From the NCBI RefSeq assembly GCF_000273745.1, contig NZ_AKVZ01000035.1:1-42658 (forward strand): a stretch of DNA of 42,658 nucleotides, read 5' to 3'. Position numbers and translations under genes: made by a program. Source of the DNA: Rickettsia australis str. Phillips. Lineage in GTDB: Bacteria; Pseudomonadota; Alphaproteobacteria; Rickettsiales; Rickettsiaceae. The notes under the pieces are model-generated. The model had not been told where the DNA came from. It made no database searches and saw only the letters and a program-made list of their open reading frames with translations. Positions 1-8,015 of the stretch are shown piece after piece (the stretch's first letter is position 1; each line of letters starts with the position of its first letter).

Positions 1-16
1 CATTAAAAAGGCTTAT

Positions 17-45
17 TTGACAAATTTAACTATTACAAATATACT
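17..45 (+). promoter_or_regulatory. sigma70-type promoter of greA
   Basis: A perfect -35 box TTGACA (17-22) is followed after exactly 17 bases by TATACT (40-45). Transcription would start near 52 and leave a leader of about 55 bases before the greA ATG at 107. Prediction only, but this is one of the closest consensus matches in the window. Confidence 0.6.
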
Positions 46-106
46 TGCTAAAATCTATATTATTGAAAATAGTATACTAAAATTACTAAATCTATACAAT
101 ATAATT

Positions 107-595
107 ATGAATACAAAATTTCCTATCACCGCTAAAGGTTTTGAAAAATTAGAACACGAGCTTAAACATTTAAAACATGTAGAGCGTAAAAAAATTAGTG
201 AAGATATAGCCGAAGCACGAGAACACGGCGATTTATCCGAGAATGCAGAATATGAAGCGGCACGTGAGAAACAAGCATTTATAGAAGGGCGTATTAAAGA
301 GCTTGAAGATATGACAGCAAGAGCGGAAATTATTGATATTGGTAAATTATCAGGAGATAACATAAAATTCGGAGCTACAGTTACTTTGATTGACGACGAT
401 ACTGAAGAAAAAGTAACATATATTATTGTAGGAGAATATGAAGCCGATATAACTAGAAAAAAAGTTTCAATCGCTTCTCCTATAGCAAAAGCTTTGATTG
501 GAAAATCGGTAGGTGATTTTGTAGAAGTTACAACACCGAAAGGATCTAAATCATACGAAGTAGTTACCGTTGAATATAAAGAGCTGGAGTTGTAG
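107..595 (+). CDS. greA: transcription elongation factor GreA
   Basis: GreA rescues backtracked RNA polymerase by stimulating transcript cleavage through the secondary channel. The 162-residue product has the usual family length: an N-terminal antiparallel coiled coil (about residues 1-75) carrying the tip motif [10 protein letters not shown] with acidic D42 and E45, then the C-terminal FKBP-like domain (about 80-160). The frame is open upstream to 17, but that extension would add about 30 low-complexity residues and cover the promoter, so the ATG at 107 starting [15 protein letters not shown] is preferred. No clear Shine-Dalgarno precedes it. The gene converges on the transhydrogenase genes, with a palindromic repeat between. 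Confidence 0.95.
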   Translation: MNTKFPITAKGFEKLEHELKHLKHVERKKISEDIAEAREHGDLSENAEYEAAREKQAFIEGRIKELEDMTARAEIIDIGKLSGDNIKFGATVTLIDDDTEEKVTYIIVGEYEADITRKKVSIASPIAKALIGKSVGDFVEVTTPKGSKSYEVVTVEYKELEL

Positions 596-607
596 TTTGA
601 CTTGTTT

Positions 608-727
608 GTCATTGCAAGGAAAATTACAAAGTAATTGACGAAGCAATCTAGTTAAAAATTCTGATTTACAGAATTCTTTTAATTATTTTTCTGGATTGCC
701 ACGTTGCTTCGCTCCTCGCAATAACGG
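608..727. repeat. dispersed palindromic repeat, family A
   Basis: Starts with GTCATTGCAAGGAAAATTAC and ends near CCTCGCAATAACGG, so the ends are inverted copies of each other. The core carries the inner palindrome AAAATTCTGATTTACAGAATT. Close copies lie at 1192-1317, 39667-39832 and 42150-42324. It fills the greA-pntAB gap. It has no coding potential of its own. Confidence 0.8.
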
Positions 728-766
728 TTCTGATATCCACGCCACAACGCAACTATGACATTATAA

Positions 767-1165
767 TTACTTCTTTTTAAACATCTCGAGCATTCTTTTT
801 GTTACTATAAATCCGCCGAAGATATTTATAGAAGCAAGCAGCGTTGCACAATACCCAAGTAAACCGGAAAACCCAAAAGCAGAGCTACTTGCGGCCATCA
901 TAGAACTAAGAACTATAATACCTGAAATAGCGTTAGTAATAGACATAAGCGGAGTATGGAGTGCAGGCGTTACTTTCCACACAACATAATAGCCTACAAA
1001 AGAAGCTAATACAAAAATAGTTATAGCAAATACTAGCGGATCTATAGTACTTGTGTTTGTTTGCCAACTAGTATCTATTACCAAATCTTTTAATTTATTT
1101 GATAATTCTTGGGTATTATGGGCAATTTCAGCAGCCTGTTTAGCCATTATCGGTAATTGATTCAT
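767..1165 (-). CDS. pntAB: NAD(P) transhydrogenase subunit alpha, part 2 (membrane part)
   Basis: Membrane portion of the alpha subunit of proton-translocating transhydrogenase, which uses the proton motive force to reduce NADP+ with NADH. The 132-residue protein has an N-terminal soluble segment (about 1-40) followed by three to four hydrophobic helices (about 43-128) and a basic end KKK. In E. coli this region is fused to PntA; here it is separate, as in many alphaproteobacteria. It lies downstream of pntAA in the same direction, separated by a 125-bp palindromic repeat. No pntB follows: the next gene is the convergent greA, so the beta subunit must be encoded elsewhere. Confidence 0.88.
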   Translation of the reverse strand: MNQLPIMAKQAAEIAHNTQELSNKLKDLVIDTSWQTNTSTIDPLVFAITIFVLASFVGYYVVWKVTPALHTPLMSITNAISGIIVLSSMMAASSSAFGFSGLLGYCATLLASINIFGGFIVTKRMLEMFKKK

Positions 1166-1191
1166 ACTTTTCTCTTGGTTATTTTTTCATT

Positions 1192-1317
1192 GTCATTGCG
1201 AGGAGATGCACAGCATCGACGCGGCAATCCAGTTAAATAATTAAAAAAATTCTGTAAATCAGAATTTTTGACTGGATTGCTTCGTCGAATTACTACATAA
1301 TTCTTCCCACAATGACG
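1192..1317. repeat. dispersed palindromic repeat, family A
   Basis: Begins GTCATTGCGAGGAGATGCAC and ends ACAATGAC in inverted form, with the inner AAATTCTGTAAATCAGAATTT palindrome region. It separates pntAA from pntAB, so it is probably transcribed inside that operon. Related to 608-727. Confidence 0.8.
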
Positions 1318-1329
1318 ATAGACACATAA

Positions 1330-2451
1330 TTACTTAACCTTCTCACTCACAATTTTGCCGTCTTTAGTAATCAGCATACCACGTACTAACCCATCATTCA
1401 TATTAAATTTACCGTCTTGCAACGCATAGGTTAGAAAATTATACAAATTCTTAGCATATAATTTTGAGCTATCTGTAGCAATTTTAGTAGCAAGGTTTGA
1501 TAAACCTATTATTGTAACTCCGTGCTTAGTAACGATCTTATCCAGTTCTGAACCTTCTACGTTCCCGCCTGTACTAGTCGATATATCAACAATCACTGAG
1601 CCATACTTCATAGACTCTAACATTTTTTTTGTAACAAGCAGAGGTGCTTTTTTTCCTGGAATTTGTGCAGTAGTAATAACTATATCATATCCTTTAATAA
1701 TTTTTGCTAAAAACTCTTCTTGTTTAGCCTTATAATCTTCCGAACTCTCATTAGCATAACCTGATTTATCTTGTAAATCTTCTTGTAGTTCCGGTGAAAT
1801 AAACTTAGCTCCTAAGCTTTCTACCTGCTCTTTGGTAGCAGCCCTCACATCATATCCTGCAACAATACTACCGAGTCTTTTTGCCGTTGCAATAGCTTGG
1901 AGTCCTGCAACACCGATACCAAGCACCAAAGTTTTGCACGGTGAAATCGTACCTGCTGCCGTCATCATCATAGGAAAAGCCCTTGTATAATGATAGCTTG
2001 CTTCAATTACGGCTCTATAACCAACTAAGTTACTTTGAGAAGATAAAGCATCCATATTTTGAGCTTTAGTAATTCTCGGCACAAATTCCATAGCAAAAGT
2101 CGTAAGATTTTTTTTAGCTGCCGCTTTTATATATTCATGATTTAAATAAGGCGATAATAATCCTACAATAATTGCTCCTTTTTTTGCGAATCCAAGCTCA
2201 CTATATTTATCCGTAACGGATGAAGGTTGTACCTTTAATATAATATCGGCATCAGAAATAATTTCGAGTGGTACCGAAGATATTTTAGCACCTAGAGCAA
2301 TATACTCTTCATCAAGAAAACCGGCATGAAGCCCTATATCTTTTTCTACCGTAACTGCATAACCTTTTTTGACTAGTAACCCCGCTACTTCAGGCGTTAT
2401 AGCGGCACGCGACTCATGCTTGGCTTTTTCTTTTAAAGCAACGATTTTCAT
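1330..2451 (-). CDS. pntAA: NAD(P) transhydrogenase subunit alpha, part 1 (NAD-binding)
   Basis: Soluble NAD(H)-binding domain of proton-translocating transhydrogenase, related to alanine dehydrogenase. The 373-residue form starts at the ATG giving MKIVALKEKAKHESRAAITP; a longer frame reaches 2472 but adds only seven unconserved residues. Seen are the N-terminal family motif, the mid-protein region around MDALSSQSNLVGYRAV, the nucleotide-binding glycines VLGIGVAGLQAIATAKRLG, and the RQD-loop-like region near IITTAQIPGKKAPLLV. Length agrees with stand-alone PntAA proteins. It is followed by pntAB and is divergent from the LolA gene, with about 70 bases between the starts. Confidence 0.93.
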   Translation of the reverse strand: MKIVALKEKAKHESRAAITPEVAGLLVKKGYAVTVEKDIGLHAGFLDEEYIALGAKISSVPLEIISDADIILKVQPSSVTDKYSELGFAKKGAIIVGLLSPYLNHEYIKAAAKKNLTTFAMEFVPRITKAQNMDALSSQSNLVGYRAVIEASYHYTRAFPMMMTAAGTISPCKTLVLGIGVAGLQAIATAKRLGSIVAGYDVRAATKEQVESLGAKFISPELQEDLQDKSGYANESSEDYKAKQEEFLAKIIKGYDIVITTAQIPGKKAPLLVTKKMLESMKYGSVIVDISTSTGGNVEGSELDKIVTKHGVTIIGLSNLATKIATDSSKLYAKNLYNFLTYALQDGKFNMNDGLVRGMLITKDGKIVSEKVK

Positions 2452-2519
2452 AAATATCATTTGTTTTAACAAAATAACTAAGGTATTTTAAACATAATTT
2501 AAAATATAAAACAATAAAA

Positions 2520-3155
2520 ATGAAAAAAATATTCTTAGTTATTATTTGTGTTTTTATAAATTCAGTCGTAGCGTTTGGAGCAGATGATAAAACAACTATT
2601 TCGGAGCTAAAAACTTATTTACGTACTATAAAATCAATTGCGATAGATTTTACTCAAGAAGATTCGTACGGTAAAATAGTTAAAGGAAAATTGTTAATCC
2701 ACAAACCTTATAATTTTAGATGTAATTATTATCCTCCTTTCCCTTTAGTTATAATAGGTACTAAAAATTTCGTATCGATGTATGATTATGATATGGAGCA
2801 GGTAAGCCGTATTAATAGAAGCGAAAATACATTTAATTTTTTATTAGAAGATAATGAGCATTTTGACAAGGATTTTGTTTTTGAATCAGTAATTAACGAA
2901 AGAAATATTTCTAAAATTACTATCTATCATACTCTAACGGAAAAACGTAGCGAAATTACTTTTAATAAAGCTACTAAACAAATTGAAGCATTAAAAATAT
3001 TTGCAGATAATAATATAATCACTATTACTTTTGATAAAATAGCTAAAGTACAAAAATTTTCCGATGATTTGTTTAAATTAAAAAACCCTGGAATATTTGG
3101 TCCTCCTGAAAGATTAACAAAATCGGAAATAGAAAAAAAATATATTGTTTCTTGA
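2520..3155 (+). CDS. lolA: outer membrane lipoprotein carrier LolA-like protein
   Basis: Predicted periplasmic chaperone carrying lipoproteins from the LolCDE complex to the outer membrane. The 211-residue product starts with a Sec signal peptide (lysines at 2-3, then ILVIICVFINSVVAF-like hydrophobic core, cleavage near AFGA-DD). The mature part shows the LolA pattern SIAIDFTQEDSYGKIVKGKL, then KPYNFRCNYYPPFPLVIIGT, fitting the open beta-barrel fold. Family assignment is good; lipoprotein-carrier function is inferred from the family. The ATG at 2520 directly precedes the signal peptide. The SRP RNA gene lies 23 bases downstream and its likely promoter sits in the 3' end of this gene. Confidence 0.82.
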   Translation: MKKIFLVIICVFINSVVAFGADDKTTISELKTYLRTIKSIAIDFTQEDSYGKIVKGKLLIHKPYNFRCNYYPPFPLVIIGTKNFVSMYDYDMEQVSRINRSENTFNFLLEDNEHFDKDFVFESVINERNISKITIYHTLTEKRSEITFNKATKQIEALKIFADNNIITITFDKIAKVQKFSDDLFKLKNPGIFGPPERLTKSEIEKKYIVS

Positions 3156-3173
3156 AAATAAACAGGTTATGTT
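3145..3173 (+). promoter_or_regulatory. candidate promoter of the SRP RNA gene
   Basis: TTGTTT (3145-3150), a 17-base spacer and TATGTT (3168-3173) place a start at about 3179-3180, exactly at the 5' stem of the SRP RNA. The -35 box lies inside the end of lolA. Confidence 0.45.
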
Positions 3174-3177
3174 AATT

Positions 3178-3264
3178 ATGCTAGTAGTGGGCATTGTGCC
3201 TGCTTAGTCGGTCAGGTCTGAAAGGAAGCAGCCAGAGTAGGATTCGGTGGGTCATTACTAGCAT
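3178..3264 (+). ncRNA. ffs: signal recognition particle 4.5S RNA
   Basis: Contains the SRP RNA domain IV hallmark GGTCAGGTCTGAAAGGAAGC (about 3210-3229) followed by AGCCA, which binds Ffh. The ends ATGCTAGTA (3178-3186) and TACTAGCAT (3256-3264) pair over nine bases to close the long hairpin. Size, about 87 nt, fits the small bacterial form. Exact ends are inferred from the closing stem. Confidence 0.93.
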
Positions 3265-3280
3265 TATTCTAATTTCGATG

Positions 3281-3461
3281 TTCATTCCCGCGTGGTTCAG
3301 TAAAACCCACTGTGTTACCCCGTGGCTTGACCATGGGGTCCATAAAAACAATTCAAAATACTAATGCTTTTAGTATTTTTAACTAGATCCCGTGGTCAAG
3401 CCACGGGGATGACAGAGGTGTAATTGATTCTACGCCACAACGCCCGAAAGCGGGAATGACA
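3281..3461. repeat. family B palindromic repeat nested in a CATTCCCGC hairpin
   Basis: The inner element (about 3290-3440) runs from GCGTGG through CCCGTGGCTTGACCATGGGG to CCCGTGGTCAAGCCACGGGG and ends TACGCCACAAC. It is bracketed by TTCATTCCCG (3281-3290) and CGGGAATGACA (3451-3461), the two arms of a different small palindrome. Copies of the inner element are at 17223-17372, 27671-27838 and 41022-41180. Confidence 0.8.
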
Positions 3462-3523
3462 TAGAGAGCTACACAATAACACCGGTTTTTAGCTAGAATG
3501 CCATAAAAAGTCTTATAACAATC

Positions 3524-5052
3524 GTGCTAGATATAAATTCATCAAATCAATATATTCCTTTTGCAAGGAAATATCGTCCTAGTAACTTTGCCGAGCTTCA
3601 GGGGCAAGAGGTATTAGTCAAAGTTTTAAGCTATACTATTTTAAACGATAGGCTCGCCGGAGGCTATCTTTTAACAGGTATTAGAGGAGTCGGTAAAACT
3701 ACTTCCGCCCGAATTATTGCTAAAGCCGTAAACTGTTCTGCTTTAATTACCGAAAATACGACTATTAAAACATGCGAAGAATGTACAAATTGTATCAGCT
3801 TTAATAATCATAATCACCCTGATATAATCGAAATTGACGCAGCAAGTAAAACTAGCGTAGATGATATACGTAGAATTATAGAATCCGCTGAATATAAACC
3901 TCTACAAGGTAAACATAAAATCTTCATCATTGATGAGGTGCATATGCTCTCTAAGGGAGCGTTTAATGCACTTCTTAAGACTTTAGAAGAACCGCCGCCT
4001 CATATAATATTTATCTTTGCAACGACGGAAGTACAAAAGATACCTGCAACTATTATCTCAAGATGTCAACGTTATGATTTAAGGCGGTTGAATTTTGAAG
4101 AGATTTTTAAGCTACTTGAATATATAACTAAGCAAGAAAACTTAAAAACCGATATAGAATCTTTAAGAATTATAGCTTATAAGTCTGAAGGATCTGCACG
4201 TGATGCAGTATCTATTTTAGATCAAGCAGCTAGTATGTCAGCGAAATCCGATAATATAATTAGCCCTCAAATAATTAATCAAATACTTGGGCTTGTTGAT
4301 GCTTCCGTTATAATAGAATTTGTAGAATATATAATTCATAGAGAGACGGAAAAAGCTATAAATTTAATAAATAAACTTTACGGTTTTTCTGTTAATCTTG
4401 AGATTTTTATAGAATCGGTAGCAGATTTTATTGCTTATCTTAACAAAGTAAAAATGTTACCTAATTATAGTTTACCGATATATGAATCATTTAACGATAG
4501 GACTAAAAGCATATTAGATAAAATCAGCTTGCCGCATCTATCAATCTTATGGCAAATATATAATAAGGGAGTAGGGGAAATAAAAATTTCCTATAATCAA
4601 CTAACAGAAACGGAAATGTTAGTTATAAAATCTATATATTCGACGTCGCTGCCGCTGCTTGACGATTCTGATGATAATAATCAAAATTTAAATCAGTCAA
4701 TTAATCAGGAAATAAAAAAAATTTTGAAATTGTAGATTTTCTTGAATATCTATATAAAAATAATGAGATAGATATATATTATTTCTTGCTCAATCATACG
4801 GAACTTAAACATCTCAGTGATAATAGATTAGAGTTCTGCAGTCTTGAAGTTAAAAGTAAAGTAAAGAAACAAATAGAAGATTTGTTAGCTGCTTTTACTA
4901 AAGAAAAGTGTGAATTTATAGTAATAAAAGAACAGAACAAGCAAACCTTAAAGAGTCAGTTAATAGATAAGATTAAAGCAAGTAACGATTTTGGTTTAAT
5001 TAAAAAACATTTCCCGAATGTGGAAATTTCAGATATATTACTTAAAAATTAA
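3524..5052 (+). CDS. dnaX: DNA polymerase III gamma/tau subunit, reading frame broken at an A8 tract
   Basis: Clamp-loader ATPase of the replisome. Frame one (GTG 3524 to TAG 4735, 403 residues) has RKYRPSNFAELQGQ, Walker A GIRGVGKTT, the zinc module with CEECTNC, Walker B IIDEVHMLS and the SRC arginine-finger motif. It stops just after AAAAAAAA (4714-4721). In the -1 frame the text continues as NFEIVDFLEYLYKNNEIDIY to a stop at 5052, giving a 509-residue protein, consistent with a tau-like C-terminal region. Either one base was lost from the A-run, or slippage (ribosomal or transcriptional) produces both a short and a long product. The 13 residues before the short stop look out of place only from IL onward. 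GTG start is forced by an in-frame stop at 3494. Confidence 0.9.
4714..4721 (+). other. A8 slippery tract in dnaX
   Basis: Codons ATA AAA AAA ATT contain A AAA AAA, the type of heptamer used for -1 slippage in E. coli dnaX (A AAA AAG). A -1 shift here joins the two dnaX frames exactly. I saw no strong downstream hairpin, so transcriptional slippage or a fixed deletion are equal alternatives. Confidence 0.5.
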
Positions 5053-5063
5053 AGGATAGAATT

Positions 5064-5387
5064 ATGGTAAATTTTAATCAGTTTTTAAAGCAAGCCCAAT
5101 CAATGCAAAAGAAAATGCAAGAAGCACAAGAGCAAATGGCAAATGCGAGGTATACCGGTAAAGCAGGCGGCTGGCTTGTTGAAATTATTATCACCGGTAA
5201 AGGGGAAGTTGAAAAGATTTCAATTGATGAATCTTTATTAAAATCAGAAGAAAAAGAAATGCTTGAGGATTTAATTAAAGTTGCCTTTAACGATGCTAAA
5301 CAAAAATGTGATGAAGATTCTCAAAATTCTTTATCAGGAGCTTTAAACGGTATGAGCTTACCGCCCGGTTTCAAAATGCCGTTTTAA
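5064..5387 (+). CDS. YbaB/EbfC family nucleoid-associated protein
   Basis: Small DNA-binding dimer found next to dnaX and recR in many bacteria. The 107-residue product has the family layout: N-terminal helix MVNFNQFLKQAQSMQKKMQE with heptad glutamine-methionine pattern, the central strand segment GGWLVEIIITGKGEVEKISID, and the C-terminal SGALNGMSLPPGFKMPF. A good ribosome site AAAGGA precedes the ATG at 5064 and the gene starts 11 bases after the end of dnaX, so they are co-transcribed. recR is not present immediately downstream. Confidence 0.92.
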   Translation: MVNFNQFLKQAQSMQKKMQEAQEQMANARYTGKAGGWLVEIIITGKGEVEKISIDESLLKSEEKEMLEDLIKVAFNDAKQKCDEDSQNSLSGALNGMSLPPGFKMPF

Positions 5388-5399
5388 TACGACGTTTAA

Positions 5400-5535
5400 G
5401 CCATTCCAGTAAAAGCATTGTTGCATGGATTGGTAAAATGCACTGTGTTACCCCCGTAGCTTGACCACGGGATGACATCTCTCTTAAGTTGATATAAATG
5501 CGGCATGACAGGGATGAAATCAAGCCACGCAACAA
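5400..5535. repeat. degenerate family B repeat
   Basis: Contains AGCATTGTTGCATGGATTGG, CACTGTGTTACCCCCGTAGC, TTGACCACGGGATGACATC and a terminal CACGCAACAACAC, the same parts as the full family B elements, but the central region and one arm are missing. It fills the gap between ybaB and the convergent protease gene. Confidence 0.65.
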
Positions 5536-5572
5536 CACTTTTTAAGTTCTATAAACTTCTTTGGAAAGAAGT

Positions 5573-6268
5573 CTAATAATTCAGAATTAATAAATCCTTA
5601 TCAATCCTGAAACCTTTAAAACGCTCGAGTAGCGACATACCAAGCAGTGAGATATCAAGTTCACCAAGACCTACATGTCCTTTGATATTCTTAAATTCCG
5701 TACCGATTACTACACTATTCAAGGTTATAGGTGCTGCTTTATTTTCACCCTTAGCTGTCAGATAAGTTCTGGTATATTTTAATTTAGTTAAGTCAAAGCC
5801 TAATTTTTGTGCATCTTCTTTAGTCAAAGCGATATCACTTGCGCCGGTATCTATCATAAATTTTATTTTAACGTTATTTACAAAAGCATTGATATAAAAA
5901 TGCCCGTCTCCGCTGCGGGCTATAATCATTTCTCCAACTTCAGTAGACCATTTATATGATGGAATCAAAGCAGACATTACCCTATGATAAGCATAGTTCA
6001 GCTCAAACCTAAAAGCATAACCGGTTATTATAACTAAAAAAATTGCTGCCCACATTGCTAATTGCAAACAAAATCTGCGTATTTCATTTTGGCTAATAGT
6101 ACTGTAAATTATACTAAATAATATTAATAACGACGCACAAAAACTCCCTATATTTTGTGGTTCTTTAAAAAATTTTGGATAATACTGATTGATATATTTG
6201 TATAACAAACCGGTTACAATTACGGTGCTACAAATTATAAAAATAAGTTTTATAAGTTTTTTATTCAT
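5573..6268 (-). CDS. retropepsin-like aspartic protease (APRc type)
   Basis: Membrane-anchored aspartic protease. The 231-residue protein has three hydrophobic segments (about 7-24, 41-58, 68-88) and then a soluble C-terminal domain with the catalytic motif FMIDTGASDIALT (catalytic D140). The downstream LNSVVIGTEFKNIKGHVG and LLGMSLLERF match the single-domain retropepsin family (clan AA), which dimerises to form one active site. The published rickettsial member, APRc, has this same architecture and cleaves outer-surface autotransporters; identity with it is my inference. Start MNKKLIKLIF is the first ATG and precedes the first membrane segment. It runs towards ybaB and follows the decayed hydrolase gene. 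Confidence 0.88.
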   Translation of the reverse strand: MNKKLIKLIFIICSTVIVTGLLYKYINQYYPKFFKEPQNIGSFCASLLILFSIIYSTISQNEIRRFCLQLAMWAAIFLVIITGYAFRFELNYAYHRVMSALIPSYKWSTEVGEMIIARSGDGHFYINAFVNNVKIKFMIDTGASDIALTKEDAQKLGFDLTKLKYTRTYLTAKGENKAAPITLNSVVIGTEFKNIKGHVGLGELDISLLGMSLLERFKGFRIDKDLLILNY

Positions 6269-6282
6269 ATAATATAATTTTT

Positions 6283-7389
6283 TTAACCTATATAATCAAA
6301 CCAAAGTCCCAGCCCATTTTTAAGTGGGAAACTACCTTTTTGGTTCACTAGAATAATAATTCCAAGTTCTTCTGAGGGTATAAAACCAATAAAAGAATTA
6401 ATACCGTTAATATATCCTAAGTGAAAAATTAAATCCTTATTTGGGCATCCTCTTACTTTAAGAATACGCCATCCAAGAGCGTAATATGACTCAATCATTA
6501 GACAAAATCGGTTGCCATTTAAATCCAAAAACATCTTTGTTGGATTTTACTATTTTATACATACGATCTAAAGTACTTTTAGAAATAAGATTCGGTTTAT
6601 AACCAAAACTAAGTTTGAATATTTCAATCATTCCACCTATCGATGCAAAAATACCGGCAGACGCGGGTACCGTCTTTGGATAGTATGGCGGGAACCACAG
6701 CAATGTTATTCCTCTTGTCCGTCTATTATTGCTTTAGAATGCGGATAAGCAAGTTGTATATTCGGCTCTAGCGGTAATATTTGTATATCTTGCGTTTTTA
6801 AGCGTTGTATGCAAATTATCTATTGCAGCATTTAAACTTGATTTTTACAATTTAAAGCTTCTTCAAGTATACTAAAACGATATTACTATATTTATAACAT
6901 TACCCTGGTTTACAACTAGCTTGTTGTGTTTTTAACAATGTTAAAAGCTTTGAGCAACTCATCCCTTGCTCAATTTCAATATTTCATGAGAATTGATAAC
7001 CTGCTGTATGGTTTAAAATATTATTAAGACTAATAGTATTTTTTCAGTATGGTAATTTGAATTTTTCATCAAAATCTAAACTTCCTTGATCTACCATTAA
7101 TGCAGTTGCCGTTACTGAAACAACTTTTGAAACCGATGCTAAAGGCAATAAAGTTTTATCCGTAATAACTCCACTCTTACCTCTCTGATTTCCAAACGTT
7201 GTTTTATAAATAATCTCACCTTTGTATAAAATTGCAATTGCTCCTCCTTGTAATGCGTCTTTTTGCAATTCGAGCTTTTTAATAAAACTTTTTAGTTTTT
7301 GCGATAATTCTACTCGTATCTGTGCAAAGACTGTAGAACATAACAATAATGATATTATACTAAAAAAATAAGCTAAGCTTTTTATTCAT
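6283..7389 (-). pseudogene. beta-lactamase-family serine hydrolase, decayed
   Basis: Remnant of a class C beta-lactamase / D-alanyl-D-alanine carboxypeptidase-like enzyme of about 369 residues. Read piecewise from 7389: a signal peptide MNKKLSLFF/SIISLLLCSTVFA (frame broken at a T7 run), then the active-site tetrad SVSK in PLASVSKVVSVTATALM, then TISLNNILNHTAGYQFS, the second motif YSN in CYKYSNI, YYPKTVPASAGIFASIGGM, and a C-terminal YALGWRILK...GFIPSEELGIIILVNQKG. Several stops and at least three frame changes separate these parts. The order and spacing are those of one ancestral gene, so this is decay rather than separate small genes. Confidence 0.85.
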
Positions 7390-7430
7390 ATAGCGATATT
7401 ATTTTCATTTACAGATATGACACTAAGAAA

Positions 7431-7705
7431 TTAAATACGAGAAAATAATTTGTTATACACTTCATTCCGATTTCTTTTCCCAATAGCAAGTACAAGTACT
7501 ATTATACGCTTATCATCTACTTCATACACTAGTCGGTAACCGACTGACCTCAACTTTATTTTATATAAGTTATTTCCACCGTTTACTGCATCTTTGGGTA
7601 CGTTGGGTGATTTAAGTCTCTCTGATAACTTCTTTTTAAACTGTTCTTTTATTACTTATCCCATTCTTTTTTGGCAATAGGAATAAATTCTAGACTATAA
7701 GTCAT
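7431..7705 (-). pseudogene. RelE/ParE-type toxin, frameshifted
   Basis: The reading begins MTYSLEFIPIAKKEWDK and meets TAA. One base shift later it continues as VIKEQFKKKLSERLKSPNVP and LYKIKLRSVGYRLVYEVDDK, then RIIVLVLAIGKRNRNEVYNK and a stop at 7431. This is a complete RelE-superfamily mRNA interferase sequence with the YKIKLR..GYRLVY core, broken by a single frame change about 17 codons in. The toxin ATG at 7705 overlaps the end of the antitoxin gene by 11 bases, the usual arrangement. Confidence 0.85.
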
Positions 7706-7946
7706 TTATATCAACCTTGATCGCTGCCTTTTTATCTTTTAATCTAATTTTAGAAAGCTCTAATAAATAATTATCATCTAAAGCTTCAATGATTCTTGCG
7801 TATAATTTAGCTGAAATTAAATAAGCAGTCGGTTTATTATGATTTAATAGGGCTATAGGCTCACCGCTTGCCTTATCTAATAATGCAGTAGGGCTTTTTT
7901 TAAATTCTGAGATACTAACTGTTAGATTTGCATAAATATGTTCCAT
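7695..7946 (-). CDS. RelB/StbD-type antitoxin
   Basis: 83-residue antitoxin of the Phd/YefM-RelB type. The N-terminal part ANLTVSISEFKKSPTALLDK with SGEPIALLNHNKPTAYLIS is the DNA-binding dimer half, and the C-terminal LLELSKIRLKDKKAAIKVDI is the usual toxin-binding tail. It would autoregulate its operon and neutralise the RelE partner encoded directly downstream. The antitoxin is intact while the toxin frame is broken, so it is now either an orphan antitoxin or a regulator of related loci elsewhere. Confidence 0.85.
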   Translation of the reverse strand: MEHIYANLTVSISEFKKSPTALLDKASGEPIALLNHNKPTAYLISAKLYARIIEALDDNYLLELSKIRLKDKKAAIKVDINDL

Positions 7947-8015
7947 TATTAGACCTATAATTAATACTAAATGAAATATTCATTATAGGCTATAATTTTA
8001 TCTTTATCAAGAAAA

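Noticed and set aside
55-612. 185-codon open frame on the minus strand over greA
   Set aside because: Serine-rich, no family pattern, antisense to the clearly coding greA; a shadow frame.
3281-3461. Insertion sequence with transposase
   Set aside because: No transposase frame in any of the repeats; these are short palindromic elements.
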